Shown here piece by piece: positions 26,885-36,007 of a stretch of 64,000 nt of DNA. Numbering within the stretch: the first letter of the stretch is position 1; each line of letters starts with the position of its first letter. The stretch is from Sediminibacterium roseum (GTDB lineage Bacteria; Bacteroidota; Bacteroidia; Chitinophagales; Chitinophagaceae), in assembly GCF_009939005.1 (NCBI RefSeq), contig NZ_JAACJS010000015.1, positions 1,056,325-1,120,324 on the forward strand, read 5' to 3'. The notes beneath the pieces were generated by a model. The model had not been told where the DNA came from. It searched no databases and saw nothing but the letters and a program-made list of their open reading frames with translations. Both the position numbers and the translations under genes were made by a program.

Positions 26885-27052
26885 ATGGCAATTGTGTGGT
26901 TTGGTAAAACTTGGTGTTCTAAATATAGTCTTTGTTTTTAAAAATGCAATCGGTTTCATTTTAACTGCGAAGCACGGAATGCGGAGTAGGAATTGAGCAA
27001 CGCTAAAGGCGGATCATATATTTCGATTTCGCAATTTGTAGTCCCCGGCCTT

Positions 27053-27967
27053 TCACTTACCGCTTATAATTTTCCCTGTCATCAGCCATTCTTTCATTCG
27101 TTCGGGCCATGTTTCTATGCCGGTGCCCCTGGCCCGCATCCCGTACCCGTGGCCGCCTTTTGCGTAGAGATGCATTTCTGCGGGTATGTTTGCTTTTTTC
27201 AATGCGAGGTAATAGAACAGGCTTGTTTCCACCCTTACGCCATCGTCTTCTGTTTGTACCAGGAAGGTGGGCGGTGTTTCTGCAGTGATCGTTAATTCGT
27301 TGGCGATCTTGTCGCCCTCGTCTTTTACGGTTAAGTAAGCCGGGTAGACAAGCGCCACGAAATCGGGCCGGCAACTTATTTTATCTGCTTCATCAACCGG
27401 GTCGTAAGTGCGTTTGCTGTAGTTGTTGCTGAGCGTTGCAGACAAATGCCCGCCTGCAGAAAAGCCCATGATCCCGATCCTTGCTGCATCGATGCCCCAT
27501 TTTTGTGCGTTGTAACGAACGAGCCCCAGTGCTCGCTGCGCATCCTGCAGGGGCGGCTGGTATCTTGGAACATCTTTCTTTGCCGGTACGCGGTACTTCA
27601 GCAATATGGCGGTGATGCCTATCGAGTTAAGCCATTCGCATACTTCTGTTCCCTCGAGATCGATCGCTAAAATACTATAGCCACCGCCCGGGCAAACCAC
27701 CATTGCCGCACCCGTATTTTTTTCTTTATCGGGATAATAAACGGTAATGATCGGATCGCTCACATTGGCCAGTCGTATTACCGGCCTGCCTGCCGGTTTA
27801 TTATCGGTGGGTTTGGTGTTGTCTTTTTCTGCCGGGGGATTGGGTTGTTCACCGGGCGCTCCGTTTGGCCAGAGGCGGATGGGTTCAGAGATCTTTTTCA
27901 TTTGAGCTAAAGTGATGAGGGGAAAAGCAAGTAAGATTACCGTTGTAATGGAAAGAAGTTTTTTCAT
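27053..27967 (-). CDS. Alpha/beta hydrolase (acetyl xylan esterase/BD-FAE-like), secreted
   Basis: A 304-residue esterase-type protein starting at ATG 27967 with a signal peptide (about 22 residues, ending TLAQ). Alpha/beta hydrolase features: oxyanion region VVCPGGGYSILA, nucleophile elbow GIMGFSAGGHLS (GxSxG), acid in FLVQTEDDGV and catalytic His in YAKGGHGYGM. This layout is that of carbohydrate esterases and feruloyl esterases from Bacteroidota glycan loci. It probably removes acyl groups from a glycan in the periplasm. It lies upstream of the Gfo/Idh gene on the same strand. Confidence 0.88.
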   Translation of the reverse strand: MKKLLSITTVILLAFPLITLAQMKKISEPIRLWPNGAPGEQPNPPAEKDNTKPTDNKPAGRPVIRLANVSDPIITVYYPDKEKNTGAAMVVCPGGGYSILAIDLEGTEVCEWLNSIGITAILLKYRVPAKKDVPRYQPPLQDAQRALGLVRYNAQKWGIDAARIGIMGFSAGGHLSATLSNNYSKRTYDPVDEADKISCRPDFVALVYPAYLTVKDEGDKIANELTITAETPPTFLVQTEDDGVRVETSLFYYLALKKANIPAEMHLYAKGGHGYGMRARGTGIETWPERMKEWLMTGKIISGK

Positions 27968-28065
27968 GTTGGACCGATTGCGGATCAAAAATTACCACTT
28001 TCTTCAAACTATTCAAAAAGACTGCGGGGGCGGTGCCGGTTATCCTGCATTTACCCCAAAAAAAA

Positions 28066-28087
28066 TCCGGAGCTGAAAAGCTCCGGA
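28066..28087 (-). terminator. Rho-independent terminator after susD
   Basis: A 9-base stem TCCGGAGCT / AGCTCCGGA with a GAAA loop; on the minus strand it is followed by a run of T (A at 28058-28065 on +). It ends the SusC-SusD transcript 47 bases past the susD stop. Confidence 0.9.
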
Positions 28088-28134
28088 CCTCGATTGTATT
28101 GTGCAACCAACTGCGCAAAACAGATTTTTATGCG

Positions 28135-29832
28135 TTAGTAGCTTGGGTTTTGTTTGAGATAGCCCGGTGTGGCCGCTGCCGCATCGATGGCGGTTTGCGG
28201 TATCGGGAACAGGCGTTTCTTAACATCGGTGCTGGTTTTTTCTGTCCAGGTACCTTCGTATTTGTTGAAACGGATCATGTCTGTACGGCGAACCATTTCC
28301 CAGTACAGTTCAAACCCTCTTTCGCGGAACAGGAGGTCGAGCGTAATGGCGCCGAGTCCTGTCTGTGCGATCGTACCGTTTACACGTGCCGTTCTCACCT
28401 TGTTCACATCCAGCAAAGCTGCAGCCGCATCGTTGTTCTTCCTGAGTTTGGCTTCTGCGCGCATGAGGTAAACATCTGCGAGACGCAGGATGATGATGTC
28501 GTGCTCGCCAAAGTTTCTTCCGCTAACAGATGTTTTGCTGAACTCGTATTTGGAAACACGGAAACCGGTGTTGTAATCGCTGCCCGCGGTTGTAAAATCG
28601 CAGAGCTCTGTAAACTCAACCGGTTTGGTTGGTTTGCTTCTTGTATCGTAGAACAGTTTTCCAACCAGCATTTTCCCGTTCACGCATTTTGAGAATACGC
28701 CGTTCTTCCTGATCAACCCGTATTGCTGCCCTCTTAAAATACCGCGGTTGATGTTGAATGCGGAAGCATCCACACATGAATCGGCGGGGTTTGAATAAAT
28801 AGACAGGTTCTCTTTGTAAAAACGCGGATCTGCCTGTGCAGGGTCGAGTGTATTTGCATTTACCCATGTACGGTAGAAATCGGAAGTGATACCAGGACCA
28901 TCCGTTCCGTTCGCCCCGGTGTATGCAGGAAGAGGGAACTGGTCGCCTGAGATCGAGAAATATGCCATACGGTTGTGCCCTGCCAGGTCTGCGCGCTGGT
29001 CTACCGCGAAAATGATCTCCTTGTTGGTATGGTTGTTATCGTTGAACAGTGAGAAATAATCTGAAACCAGGCCATGTTCTGGTAATGCAATGATCTTGTC
29101 TGTATACTCGATCACTTTGTCCATGTCTGCCTGTGAAAAAGTGAAAGTAGTTGCATACACATCGCGGTACACCGCTGCGTTCAGGTAAAGACGCGCAAGC
29201 AATCCCCAAACAGCGGCCTTGGTAAGACGACCGGTTCCTACTGTAGGCACTGTGCTCAGCGTTGGTTCTACGGCAAGAAATTCTGCTTTCAGGTATTCCA
29301 CCGCGTCGTTGCCTCTCAGGATCTCTGAGGGTTTGTTGAGATCGGCTTTCTTAAACACCACACCATACAGGTCGAGGGTGAGTAAAGAATAGTAAGCGGC
29401 CATTCCCCTTGCTTCTGCATAATAGAGTTTTGCATTGGCGTCGGTATTCTTTGCAAGGCCATCCATCGCGGTCACGGCTCTCGAAAGGCCTATGAAGATG
29501 TTGTTCCATGTATTGCGCACGTTTGCATCTGAAGAAACGTTCTCGTGTTTGTGCAGCTGCATGTAGATGCCATTGTCGCCCCAATCGGTACCTCCACGGT
29601 ATGGGAGGATGGCCTCATCGGTTGAAATTTCCTGCAGTGAAAAATAGTTGGTGTGCAGGAACACATCTTCCAGCTTCGCGTAGGTGGGCGCGAGAAGCCC
29701 GTCGGCAACCTGCTTATCCGAAAGACCGGCAGCCGAGGTTTCATCGAGGATCTTCTCCTGGAGTTTGGTACAGCCGTTGATCATTGTAATGACTGCAATG
29801 AGCGACAGCAATTTGGTTATTCTCTTTGACAT
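28135..29832 (-). CDS. SusD/RagB family nutrient-binding outer-membrane lipoprotein
   Basis: A 565-residue protein with a lipoprotein signal (lipobox INGC, Cys21). It has the tetratricopeptide-like helical fold of SusD: AEARGMAAYYSLLTLDLYGVVF in the N-terminal RagB half and the C-terminal motif LFRERGFELYWEMVRRTDMIRFNKYEG with FPIPQTAIDAAAATPGYLKQNPSY at the end. It caps the SusC channel and binds the glycan or its oligomers. It follows susC by 11 bases. Confidence 0.95.
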   Translation of the reverse strand: MSKRITKLLSLIAVITMINGCTKLQEKILDETSAAGLSDKQVADGLLAPTYAKLEDVFLHTNYFSLQEISTDEAILPYRGGTDWGDNGIYMQLHKHENVSSDANVRNTWNNIFIGLSRAVTAMDGLAKNTDANAKLYYAEARGMAAYYSLLTLDLYGVVFKKADLNKPSEILRGNDAVEYLKAEFLAVEPTLSTVPTVGTGRLTKAAVWGLLARLYLNAAVYRDVYATTFTFSQADMDKVIEYTDKIIALPEHGLVSDYFSLFNDNNHTNKEIIFAVDQRADLAGHNRMAYFSISGDQFPLPAYTGANGTDGPGITSDFYRTWVNANTLDPAQADPRFYKENLSIYSNPADSCVDASAFNINRGILRGQQYGLIRKNGVFSKCVNGKMLVGKLFYDTRSKPTKPVEFTELCDFTTAGSDYNTGFRVSKYEFSKTSVSGRNFGEHDIIILRLADVYLMRAEAKLRKNNDAAAALLDVNKVRTARVNGTIAQTGLGAITLDLLFRERGFELYWEMVRRTDMIRFNKYEGTWTEKTSTDVKKRLFPIPQTAIDAAAATPGYLKQNPSY

Positions 29833-29843
29833 TGTCAGTTATT

Positions 29844-32800
29844 TTAGAATGTAAGATTTAATCCGATAATAAAGGTTCTTGCTTTAGGGTAGCTCAAATA
29901 GTCTACGCCATAAGAGAACGCATCATCGATGGCCCTGTCAACATTCACTTCCGGATCAAACCCTTTGTATTTGGTGATCACGAAAAGATTCTGACCGGTT
30001 ACAGATAAACGCATCGAAGAAACATATTTGCTGATACCCAGTTTTGCTGTGTTGAAAGTATACCCGAGCGACATATTGTTCAAACGCAGGTAAGCTGCAT
30101 CGTACAGGTACCTGGTACTTACCGGTGCCGAGTTGTTTACAGACTCAGCGGTAAGTGCGATCGCCTCAGGCGTTACATTCACGTTTTTAGACAATTTCAG
30201 TTTATAGAAATTCGAATTGGCGGTGTTGTCGTATACTTTGTTTCCTGATACGCCATTGAAGTTCACGCTCAGGTCAAATCCTTTGTAGTTCACACCTCCG
30301 TAGAAGCTGTACAAAACATTGGGGAGCGCCGTTCCTGCAGCAACACGGTCGTTATCTGTGATAGCATTGTCGCCATCCAGGTCGCGGAAAGTGCTGATGC
30401 CTGATGCATTAACACCTGTCCACTCTTTCAGGAAGAAGGTACCGATCGGTTGCCCGTTGATGTAACCGTTGATGGTTGCACCTGTTAAACCCGAACCCTG
30501 TGCAGACCCTGAAGGGATAACGCTTGAAGGGGATCCGGAAACATTGTTCTTGATAAACGTTGCATTCGCACCGATGTTGTAACCAATGCCTTTCGACGCT
30601 TTCTGTGTGTATTCCAACTCCAGCTCAAGACCTTTGTTGGTGATCTTCATGTCTTTGAAATTGTTCCAGTAGTAGGTGGTTGGCGCAACAGGATCCGGCG
30701 GCAGTACGCGCAGGAGAATGTTGTTCGATACTTTGTTGAACCAGTCGATCGTACCGGTCAGCTTTCCGCCGAACAAACTGAATTCCAATCCCACATCCGT
30801 TTGTGAAGAGGTTTCCCACTGGATGTTCGGGTTTTCTGTTCTTGTGTAAACAAGTCCTGAAGGATAAGGCCCCGATCCCAAAGGATAACTGGTTCCTGTA
30901 CCCGGGTTAAACAAGGCTTTGGAAATTCTTGAAGGAATCTCCTGGTTACCTGTAATACCCCAGCCGGCTCTCAGTTTCAGGTTGCTGAAGAACGAGTTCT
31001 TCATGAAGGCCTCGTCTGAGATTTTCCAGCCTGCAGAGAACGATGGCAGGTATGCGTATTTATTGTTCTCACCGAATTTGGAAGAACCATCTGCCCTGAA
31101 ATTAACGGTCAGCAGGTATTTACCGGCATACGAATAGTTCAAACGCCCGAAGAAAGATTGCAATTCATTTTCGATCGCTGTTCCACCCGGCCTGTTGTCT
31201 GCCAGCGTGAGCGTGGTTCCCAGTCCCGGGTTGTAGATCGGGTCGAGGTTGGTAACAGGGAAACCGCTGATGCTGCTCCATCTTGTCTGGATAAAGATCT
31301 TCTGGTAAGAATGACCCGCCAGCGCAGAGAAACTATGTTGCCCGCTGGTAAGGTTATAGGTAAGGTAGTTCTCAACCAGCCTGTTGCGGTTAACGTAATA
31401 GTTGTTTTCCAGACGTCCCAGGCGAACCGGAACGAGGTATGGCAATGCTTCCACATCACGTGTTGATGTTGAATTGTCGATACCGAAGTTCAGTTTGTAC
31501 GAAAGGTTTTTGGTGAGCTTCAGGGTTGCGGTGATGTTTCCGAGGATCCTGTTGATGTCGGAAACTTCTTTATCGAGCGCAATGTTGAGCAATGGGTTGT
31601 TGAAGCTGTTGTAACCGATAAAATTACCGTTTGCATCTACGGCTTTATAGGTAGGGTTATTGGTCAATGCATCACCGATGATCCCGTTGAGTGCGCTTGG
31701 CCTCCTGTTGTTGGTAGCAGAATAGGTCATGTTCGCTTCAAGGGTAAGCTTGTCGTCGAAAAGCCTTTGGGTTACATTGAACCTTCCTGTGTAGCGGTCG
31801 AGTGAATTTCCTTTGATGATACCCTCCTGTTTCTGCATACCGAATGATGCGAAGTAGGTAAGTTTATCAGAACCGCCGCTCATGGTAAGGTTATGGTTTT
31901 GGGTGATCGCGTTGCGGGTGATCACATCCAGCCAGTCTGTGCTCGCGCCGCCATCATCCAATACGCCACCAACTTTGGGAACGTTGCTTCGGAAATCGGC
32001 TGCCGACAAAACATTTATTTTTCTTGCGATCTGCGAAAAGCCAACGCTTGAGTTCAGTGCGAGTTTGGCCGTGCCTGCTTTTCCTTTTTTGGTGGTGATG
32101 ATGATCACACCGTTTGCGCCACGTGTACCATAGATCGCGGTTGCGGAGGCATCTTTCAATACATCGATCGATTCGATATCTGCGGTGTTGAGGAAGTTGA
32201 GCGGGTCGCCGCTTCCGGTGCTTGCGTTATCGAGCGGGAACCCGTCGATCACAAACAAAGGTGTGTTACCCGTTCTTACGCCACCGGGCCCGCGGATGGT
32301 GATGCCCTGTGTTGCACCCGGCTCGCCGGTAGCAGAAGTAACGTTCACACCCGATACTTTACCCTGGAGCAATTGCTGCGGTGTGTTAACGATACCTTTA
32401 TTGAACGCTTCTGCACGTACGGATTTAACGGCGCCGGTCACATCTTTTTTGCGTTGTGAGCCGTAACCTACCATTACTACTTCCGACAGTTCGGTGGCAG
32501 AAGGCATCATGGAAATGGAAACGCTGGTACGTGAGCCCACAGTGATCTCCTGTGCTTCGTAACCGATATAGGTGATCACCAGTACGCTGTTACCACCCGG
32601 CACCGAGATGCTGAATGCACCATTGGCATCTGAAGTGGTACTTTTCGAGGTACCCTTAATCATGATTGTGGCGCCGGAAAGCGGGTTGCCATTGGCATTG
32701 TCGCGAACCGTTCCGGTTACCGTCTGATCAAAAGGGGCCATTGTACCGTTTTTTCCTGCGGCCATAGCATCGGCCGGCGGAAACAAACAAATACAGCCCA

Positions 32801-32855
32801 GCATTACAGCGCACATGAGTTTGAGCGTACGCTGTAAAAAAAAGATTTTACTCAT
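29844..32855 (-). CDS. SusC/RagA family TonB-dependent transporter
   Basis: A 1003-residue outer-membrane transporter; the start is the ATG at 32855, with a signal peptide to about residue 33. Order: carboxypeptidase-like regulatory domain (TVTGTVRDNANGNPLSGATI, about 45-120), TonB box region, plug (LSEVVMVGYGSQRKKDVTGAV, NTPLFVIDGFPLDN, VLKDASATAIYGTRGANGVI), then the 22-strand barrel ending in FIIGLNLTF. It imports a ligand delivered by SusD using TonB energy. The ligand is unproven; the nearest catabolic genes point to a polyol or acidic glycan. Confidence 0.96.
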   Translation of the reverse strand: MSKIFFLQRTLKLMCAVMLGCICLFPPADAMAAGKNGTMAPFDQTVTGTVRDNANGNPLSGATIMIKGTSKSTTSDANGAFSISVPGGNSVLVITYIGYEAQEITVGSRTSVSISMMPSATELSEVVMVGYGSQRKKDVTGAVKSVRAEAFNKGIVNTPQQLLQGKVSGVNVTSATGEPGATQGITIRGPGGVRTGNTPLFVIDGFPLDNASTGSGDPLNFLNTADIESIDVLKDASATAIYGTRGANGVIIITTKKGKAGTAKLALNSSVGFSQIARKINVLSAADFRSNVPKVGGVLDDGGASTDWLDVITRNAITQNHNLTMSGGSDKLTYFASFGMQKQEGIIKGNSLDRYTGRFNVTQRLFDDKLTLEANMTYSATNNRRPSALNGIIGDALTNNPTYKAVDANGNFIGYNSFNNPLLNIALDKEVSDINRILGNITATLKLTKNLSYKLNFGIDNSTSTRDVEALPYLVPVRLGRLENNYYVNRNRLVENYLTYNLTSGQHSFSALAGHSYQKIFIQTRWSSISGFPVTNLDPIYNPGLGTTLTLADNRPGGTAIENELQSFFGRLNYSYAGKYLLTVNFRADGSSKFGENNKYAYLPSFSAGWKISDEAFMKNSFFSNLKLRAGWGITGNQEIPSRISKALFNPGTGTSYPLGSGPYPSGLVYTRTENPNIQWETSSQTDVGLEFSLFGGKLTGTIDWFNKVSNNILLRVLPPDPVAPTTYYWNNFKDMKITNKGLELELEYTQKASKGIGYNIGANATFIKNNVSGSPSSVIPSGSAQGSGLTGATINGYINGQPIGTFFLKEWTGVNASGISTFRDLDGDNAITDNDRVAAGTALPNVLYSFYGGVNYKGFDLSVNFNGVSGNKVYDNTANSNFYKLKLSKNVNVTPEAIALTAESVNNSAPVSTRYLYDAAYLRLNNMSLGYTFNTAKLGISKYVSSMRLSVTGQNLFVITKYKGFDPEVNVDRAIDDAFSYGVDYLSYPKARTFIIGLNLTF

Positions 32856-32918
32856 TTGAAGAAGTTTTGTTTTGGTTACAAAAAAACAGAAAGCATGCAA
32901 CATAGACCATTTAATCCT

Positions 32919-32973
32919 GAAAACCGTTGCGCAAAAAATAAAAGAACACCCGGTTACCGGTTTTCGCGCAAAA
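32919..32973 (-). promoter_or_regulatory. Repeat-rich region upstream of susC
   Basis: Inverted arms GAAAACCG (32919-32926) and CGGTTTTC (32958-32965), each followed by GCGCAAAA (32929-32936, 32966-32973), with CCGGTTACCGG between them. It lies 64-118 bases before the susC start and is a plausible regulator-binding region; no clean promoter match was found. Confidence 0.35.
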
Positions 32974-33039
32974 CTATCAGGTCAATACATAGGTATCTGC
33001 AAGTGTATGTTACTTTACTATTAACTATTGAACGGAGCC

Positions 33040-33927
33040 CTAGAATTTCAAGGTTGCAGGCAGGTATTTTGCCACCAGCGCCTCGTAATAGGGTTTTAGC
33101 TCCGCCCAGCTTTTCTGGTTTGGATTTTTGGAATAGAGATCGTACGGGTTAAACTTGTCGACCCATTTGAACATCGCATGGTCGTGCTCGTCCATCAGGT
33201 GGTCGTAAGCTTTTTCCCTGTGTTGTGAATAGAAGGAATGGTAACGCAGCATATACAACCCTTCTTCCGGCAGGTAATCCTTCATCATGTGGTACACGTA
33301 TTCATCGTGGCCCCACGACATGTGTACGTTTTTCAGTCCACAATTAGGTGTATATACGCCGTATTTGGTGTTGTATTTTTCGTTGTGAATATCTGGGTTG
33401 AATTGAAAGAACTCAGGGTAAACGATCTTGTCCGAGAAAGCGCATCCTACCGGGAAGGTATCGCCCACCACGGCCCATTGCGGTTCGCCAAAAAGGCACA
33501 GCACTTTTCCCATATCGTGGATCAGGCCAACAAGCACAAACCAGTCTGGGTGGCCGTCGTTGCGGATCGCTTCGGAGGTTTGCAGCAGGTGCTGCATCTG
33601 GTCGAGGTCTGTATCAGGGTCTGAATCGTCCACCAGCTCGTTCAAAAAATTGAAAGCATCCCAGATGGGCATTTCCCTTTTGTTGAACCGGAGGTAGTCG
33701 GCTTTCTTTTCCAGTACAAAATCGTAGGTCTGGTAAGTGTGGTTGAGGCGGTAAAACTCTTTCACCGTATCGCGGCCGGGTGTTTCGTAATTACGGAACT
33801 CTTCGGTGGATTTGTTGGTGGCGATGGCATTCGGATCGGGATAGCGTTCCAGCACATCCCTCTCCCATTCATCCAGGTTCGCCAGAGGCGCAATGATCTC
33901 TTCAGGTAAATTGGTGTTGGCTGACAT
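33040..33927 (-). CDS. Myo-inositol oxygenase (MIOX)
   Basis: A 295-residue di-iron oxygenase that cleaves myo-inositol to D-glucuronate in the cytoplasm; family length in animals is about 285. All iron ligands of the mouse enzyme have counterparts: His126 in GHPDWF, His137-Asp138 in GLIHDMGK, His207 in SWGHDEY, His230 in RYHSFY and Asp263 in PYDLY. Homology covers the full length from RNYETPGRDTVKEFY to the C-terminus. MIOX is best known from eukaryotes and is less common in bacteria. A sodium:solute symporter lies upstream on the same strand, and a predicted LacI operator 90 bases before the start. Confidence 0.93.
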   Translation of the reverse strand: MSANTNLPEEIIAPLANLDEWERDVLERYPDPNAIATNKSTEEFRNYETPGRDTVKEFYRLNHTYQTYDFVLEKKADYLRFNKREMPIWDAFNFLNELVDDSDPDTDLDQMQHLLQTSEAIRNDGHPDWFVLVGLIHDMGKVLCLFGEPQWAVVGDTFPVGCAFSDKIVYPEFFQFNPDIHNEKYNTKYGVYTPNCGLKNVHMSWGHDEYVYHMMKDYLPEEGLYMLRYHSFYSQHREKAYDHLMDEHDHAMFKWVDKFNPYDLYSKNPNQKSWAELKPYYEALVAKYLPATLKF

Positions 33928-34016
33928 GACAAGCAGGTTTAAAATGATTACATCAATCGTCTTATTAAAATTAGAATGTTGGACAGCGAGTTGCGTGGGT
34001 TTGGGGGTATTTATTT

Positions 34017-34032
34017 ACTTAACCGATTAAGT
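34017..34032. promoter_or_regulatory. Predicted LacI operator upstream of MIOX
   Basis: ACTTAACCGATTAAGT, a palindrome with 6-base arms, 90 bases before the MIOX start. It differs from the site at 35884-35899 in two positions (one central, one at the outer end). The pair flanks the symporter gene and its target is inferred to be the LacI protein encoded next to it. Confidence 0.7.
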
Positions 34033-34159
34033 ACGGATCCGGCTTACCTCGTGCCTTTTACACCACAGGTTTGAGGCTTTTTGCGGAATTGTGCATGATC
34101 GGTCATCAATAAAAAAACTCCGTATTTGTTGCATAGAACAACTCAATAATATGTTGTTT

Positions 34160-35785
34160 TTACCAGAATACCGTGTAAAGTGCGGCCAGCATTCCGCAAA
34201 TGATCACCGATCCTATGACAAAGCTCATGGGAACCCTGAACATCGCGGTATCAACTTCGATCACATGGTCGTTTTTGTCTTTCGGCCAGATCTTGCTGAC
34301 GATGATCATCACCAGTACGATCAGCACAAAATCGATCTCCATACGGTTGAGGAACGGCAGTGCAGGAAATGCGCCGTTGGTCCAGTTCGGTAAAAATTTA
34401 AGCACCGTAGAGATCGGGATGGTGAGCAATGCGCCCGACATGGCCGCGCCTGCGGTGGTTGGTTTCCAGAAGAAGCCGAGTAAGAAAATGGCCAGCACGC
34501 CGGGCGAAATAAACCCGACATATTCCTGTATGAACTGGTAGGCCTGGTCGAGCGAGCGAAGCGCCGGTGTTACCAGCGCGGCCACCAGCATCGCGATGAT
34601 CACGGCCCACCTGCCCACGCGCACAAGTTTCTTATCGGTGGCCTCCCTGTTGAAATATTTTTTGTAGATATCCAGTGAGAAAATGGTGGAGATGCTGTTT
34701 GCTTTCCCCGCAAGCGATGCAACAATGGCCGCGGTAAGTGCGGCAAAGGCAACGCCTTTCAAACCCGGGGGCAACAGGTTCATCAATGTTGGGTAGGCAT
34801 GATCGGGTTTTACAATTCCACCGTCCGACATCTCCGCCTGGTATCCGCCGTTCTTAAACAGCACAAACATGGCGATGCCCGGCAGAACGGCGATAACAGG
34901 GATCAGCATTTTCAAAAAGGCGGCAAACAAGATCCCTTTCCGCGCCGTTTGCAGGTCTGCACCCAGCGCACGTTGTACGATGTATTGGTTGCAGCCCCAG
35001 TAGGCCAGGTTGTTGATGAGCATCCCCCCGATGAGAACAGAAATGCCAGGGAGCTCGGGATAATATTTATCCCCCTTGTTAAAGATCATGTGAAAATGAT
35101 CCGGCGCCTCTTTCCGCAGTATGCCCAGGCCTTTCCATATGTCTTTTCCAAAACCAAAATTTTCCGATAACAGCGTAAGCGCGAGGTAAGTGGTAACGAG
35201 CCCGCCAACGATCAGCACCAGTACCTGCACCACATCGGTATAACCGATCACTTTCATTCCGCCAAGCGTAACGATCACGGAGAACAAACTGAGTCCTGCG
35301 ATACACCATTCAAAACTGATGTTCGAAATAGACGATATCGCAAGCGCTCCCAGGTAAATGATGGAAGTAAGGTTTACAAACACATACACCAGCAGCCAGA
35401 ATACGGCCATGATGGTGCTTACTTTGTCGTTGTATCTTTTCGAGAGGAACTGCGGCATCGTAAAGATGCGGTTCTTCAGGTAAACGGGGATGATGAAAAC
35501 GGCAACCACCAGCAAAGTAGCGGCGGCCATCCACTCGTACGTAGAGATGGCGAGGCCCAATGCAAAACCTGAGCCCGACATGCCGATAAAATGTTCTGCC
35601 GAAATATTGGACGCGATCAGTGAAGCCCCGATGGCCCACCAGGTAAGCGACCCTTCGGCCAGAAAGAACTCGGTAGAAGTAGTTGTCTTCGTTCTTTTCT
35701 TCTGGTAAACATAATAACCGTAGGCACTGATGGCGATGAAATAAATAAAAAATACAATGTAGTCAGCAGTCTGGAGCTTGTTCAT
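34160..35785 (-). CDS. Sodium:solute symporter (SSS family)
   Basis: A 541-residue inner-membrane transporter with about 14 predicted spans. SSS features are the N-terminal FFLAEGSLTWWAIGASLIASNISAEHFIGMSGSGF, the AFLKMLIPVIAVLPGIA span and the family signature near AALTAAIVASLAGKANSISTIFSLDIYKKY. It imports a small solute with sodium. Its position between two LacI operators and beside MIOX points to myo-inositol or a related polyol or sugar acid; SGLT-like members of Bacteroidota carry such substrates. Confidence 0.92.
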   Translation of the reverse strand: MNKLQTADYIVFFIYFIAISAYGYYVYQKKRTKTTTSTEFFLAEGSLTWWAIGASLIASNISAEHFIGMSGSGFALGLAISTYEWMAAATLLVVAVFIIPVYLKNRIFTMPQFLSKRYNDKVSTIMAVFWLLVYVFVNLTSIIYLGALAISSISNISFEWCIAGLSLFSVIVTLGGMKVIGYTDVVQVLVLIVGGLVTTYLALTLLSENFGFGKDIWKGLGILRKEAPDHFHMIFNKGDKYYPELPGISVLIGGMLINNLAYWGCNQYIVQRALGADLQTARKGILFAAFLKMLIPVIAVLPGIAMFVLFKNGGYQAEMSDGGIVKPDHAYPTLMNLLPPGLKGVAFAALTAAIVASLAGKANSISTIFSLDIYKKYFNREATDKKLVRVGRWAVIIAMLVAALVTPALRSLDQAYQFIQEYVGFISPGVLAIFLLGFFWKPTTAGAAMSGALLTIPISTVLKFLPNWTNGAFPALPFLNRMEIDFVLIVLVMIIVSKIWPKDKNDHVIEVDTAMFRVPMSFVIGSVIICGMLAALYTVFW

Positions 35786-35883
35786 GGTGGCAATCGTTGG
35801 TTTTAGCCCGGGCGGTTATGGCTTGATTGATCCCGGAGCTTTTCTGAAAATAGTACCGAAATCGAATTTATAGGAAAAAAACT

Positions 35884-35899
35884 ACTTAACCGTTTAAGC
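35884..35899. promoter_or_regulatory. Predicted LacI operator between symporter and lacI-type gene
   Basis: ACTTAACCGTTTAAGC, with 5-base arms CTTAA/TTAAG around CCGT, nearly identical to the site at 34017-34032. It lies 99 bases before the symporter start and 109 bases before the LacI-family start, so it could control both divergent genes. Confidence 0.7.
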
Positions 35900-36007
35900 G
35901 GCGCGCCGGGAACGGTTCCGTTGACCAAAGACCACGGGCCATGGCGCCTTCCCGAAACCTTGTCATATCAGTCCATTTCCCTAATTTACAGTCAATCGAT
36001 CTGCTGC

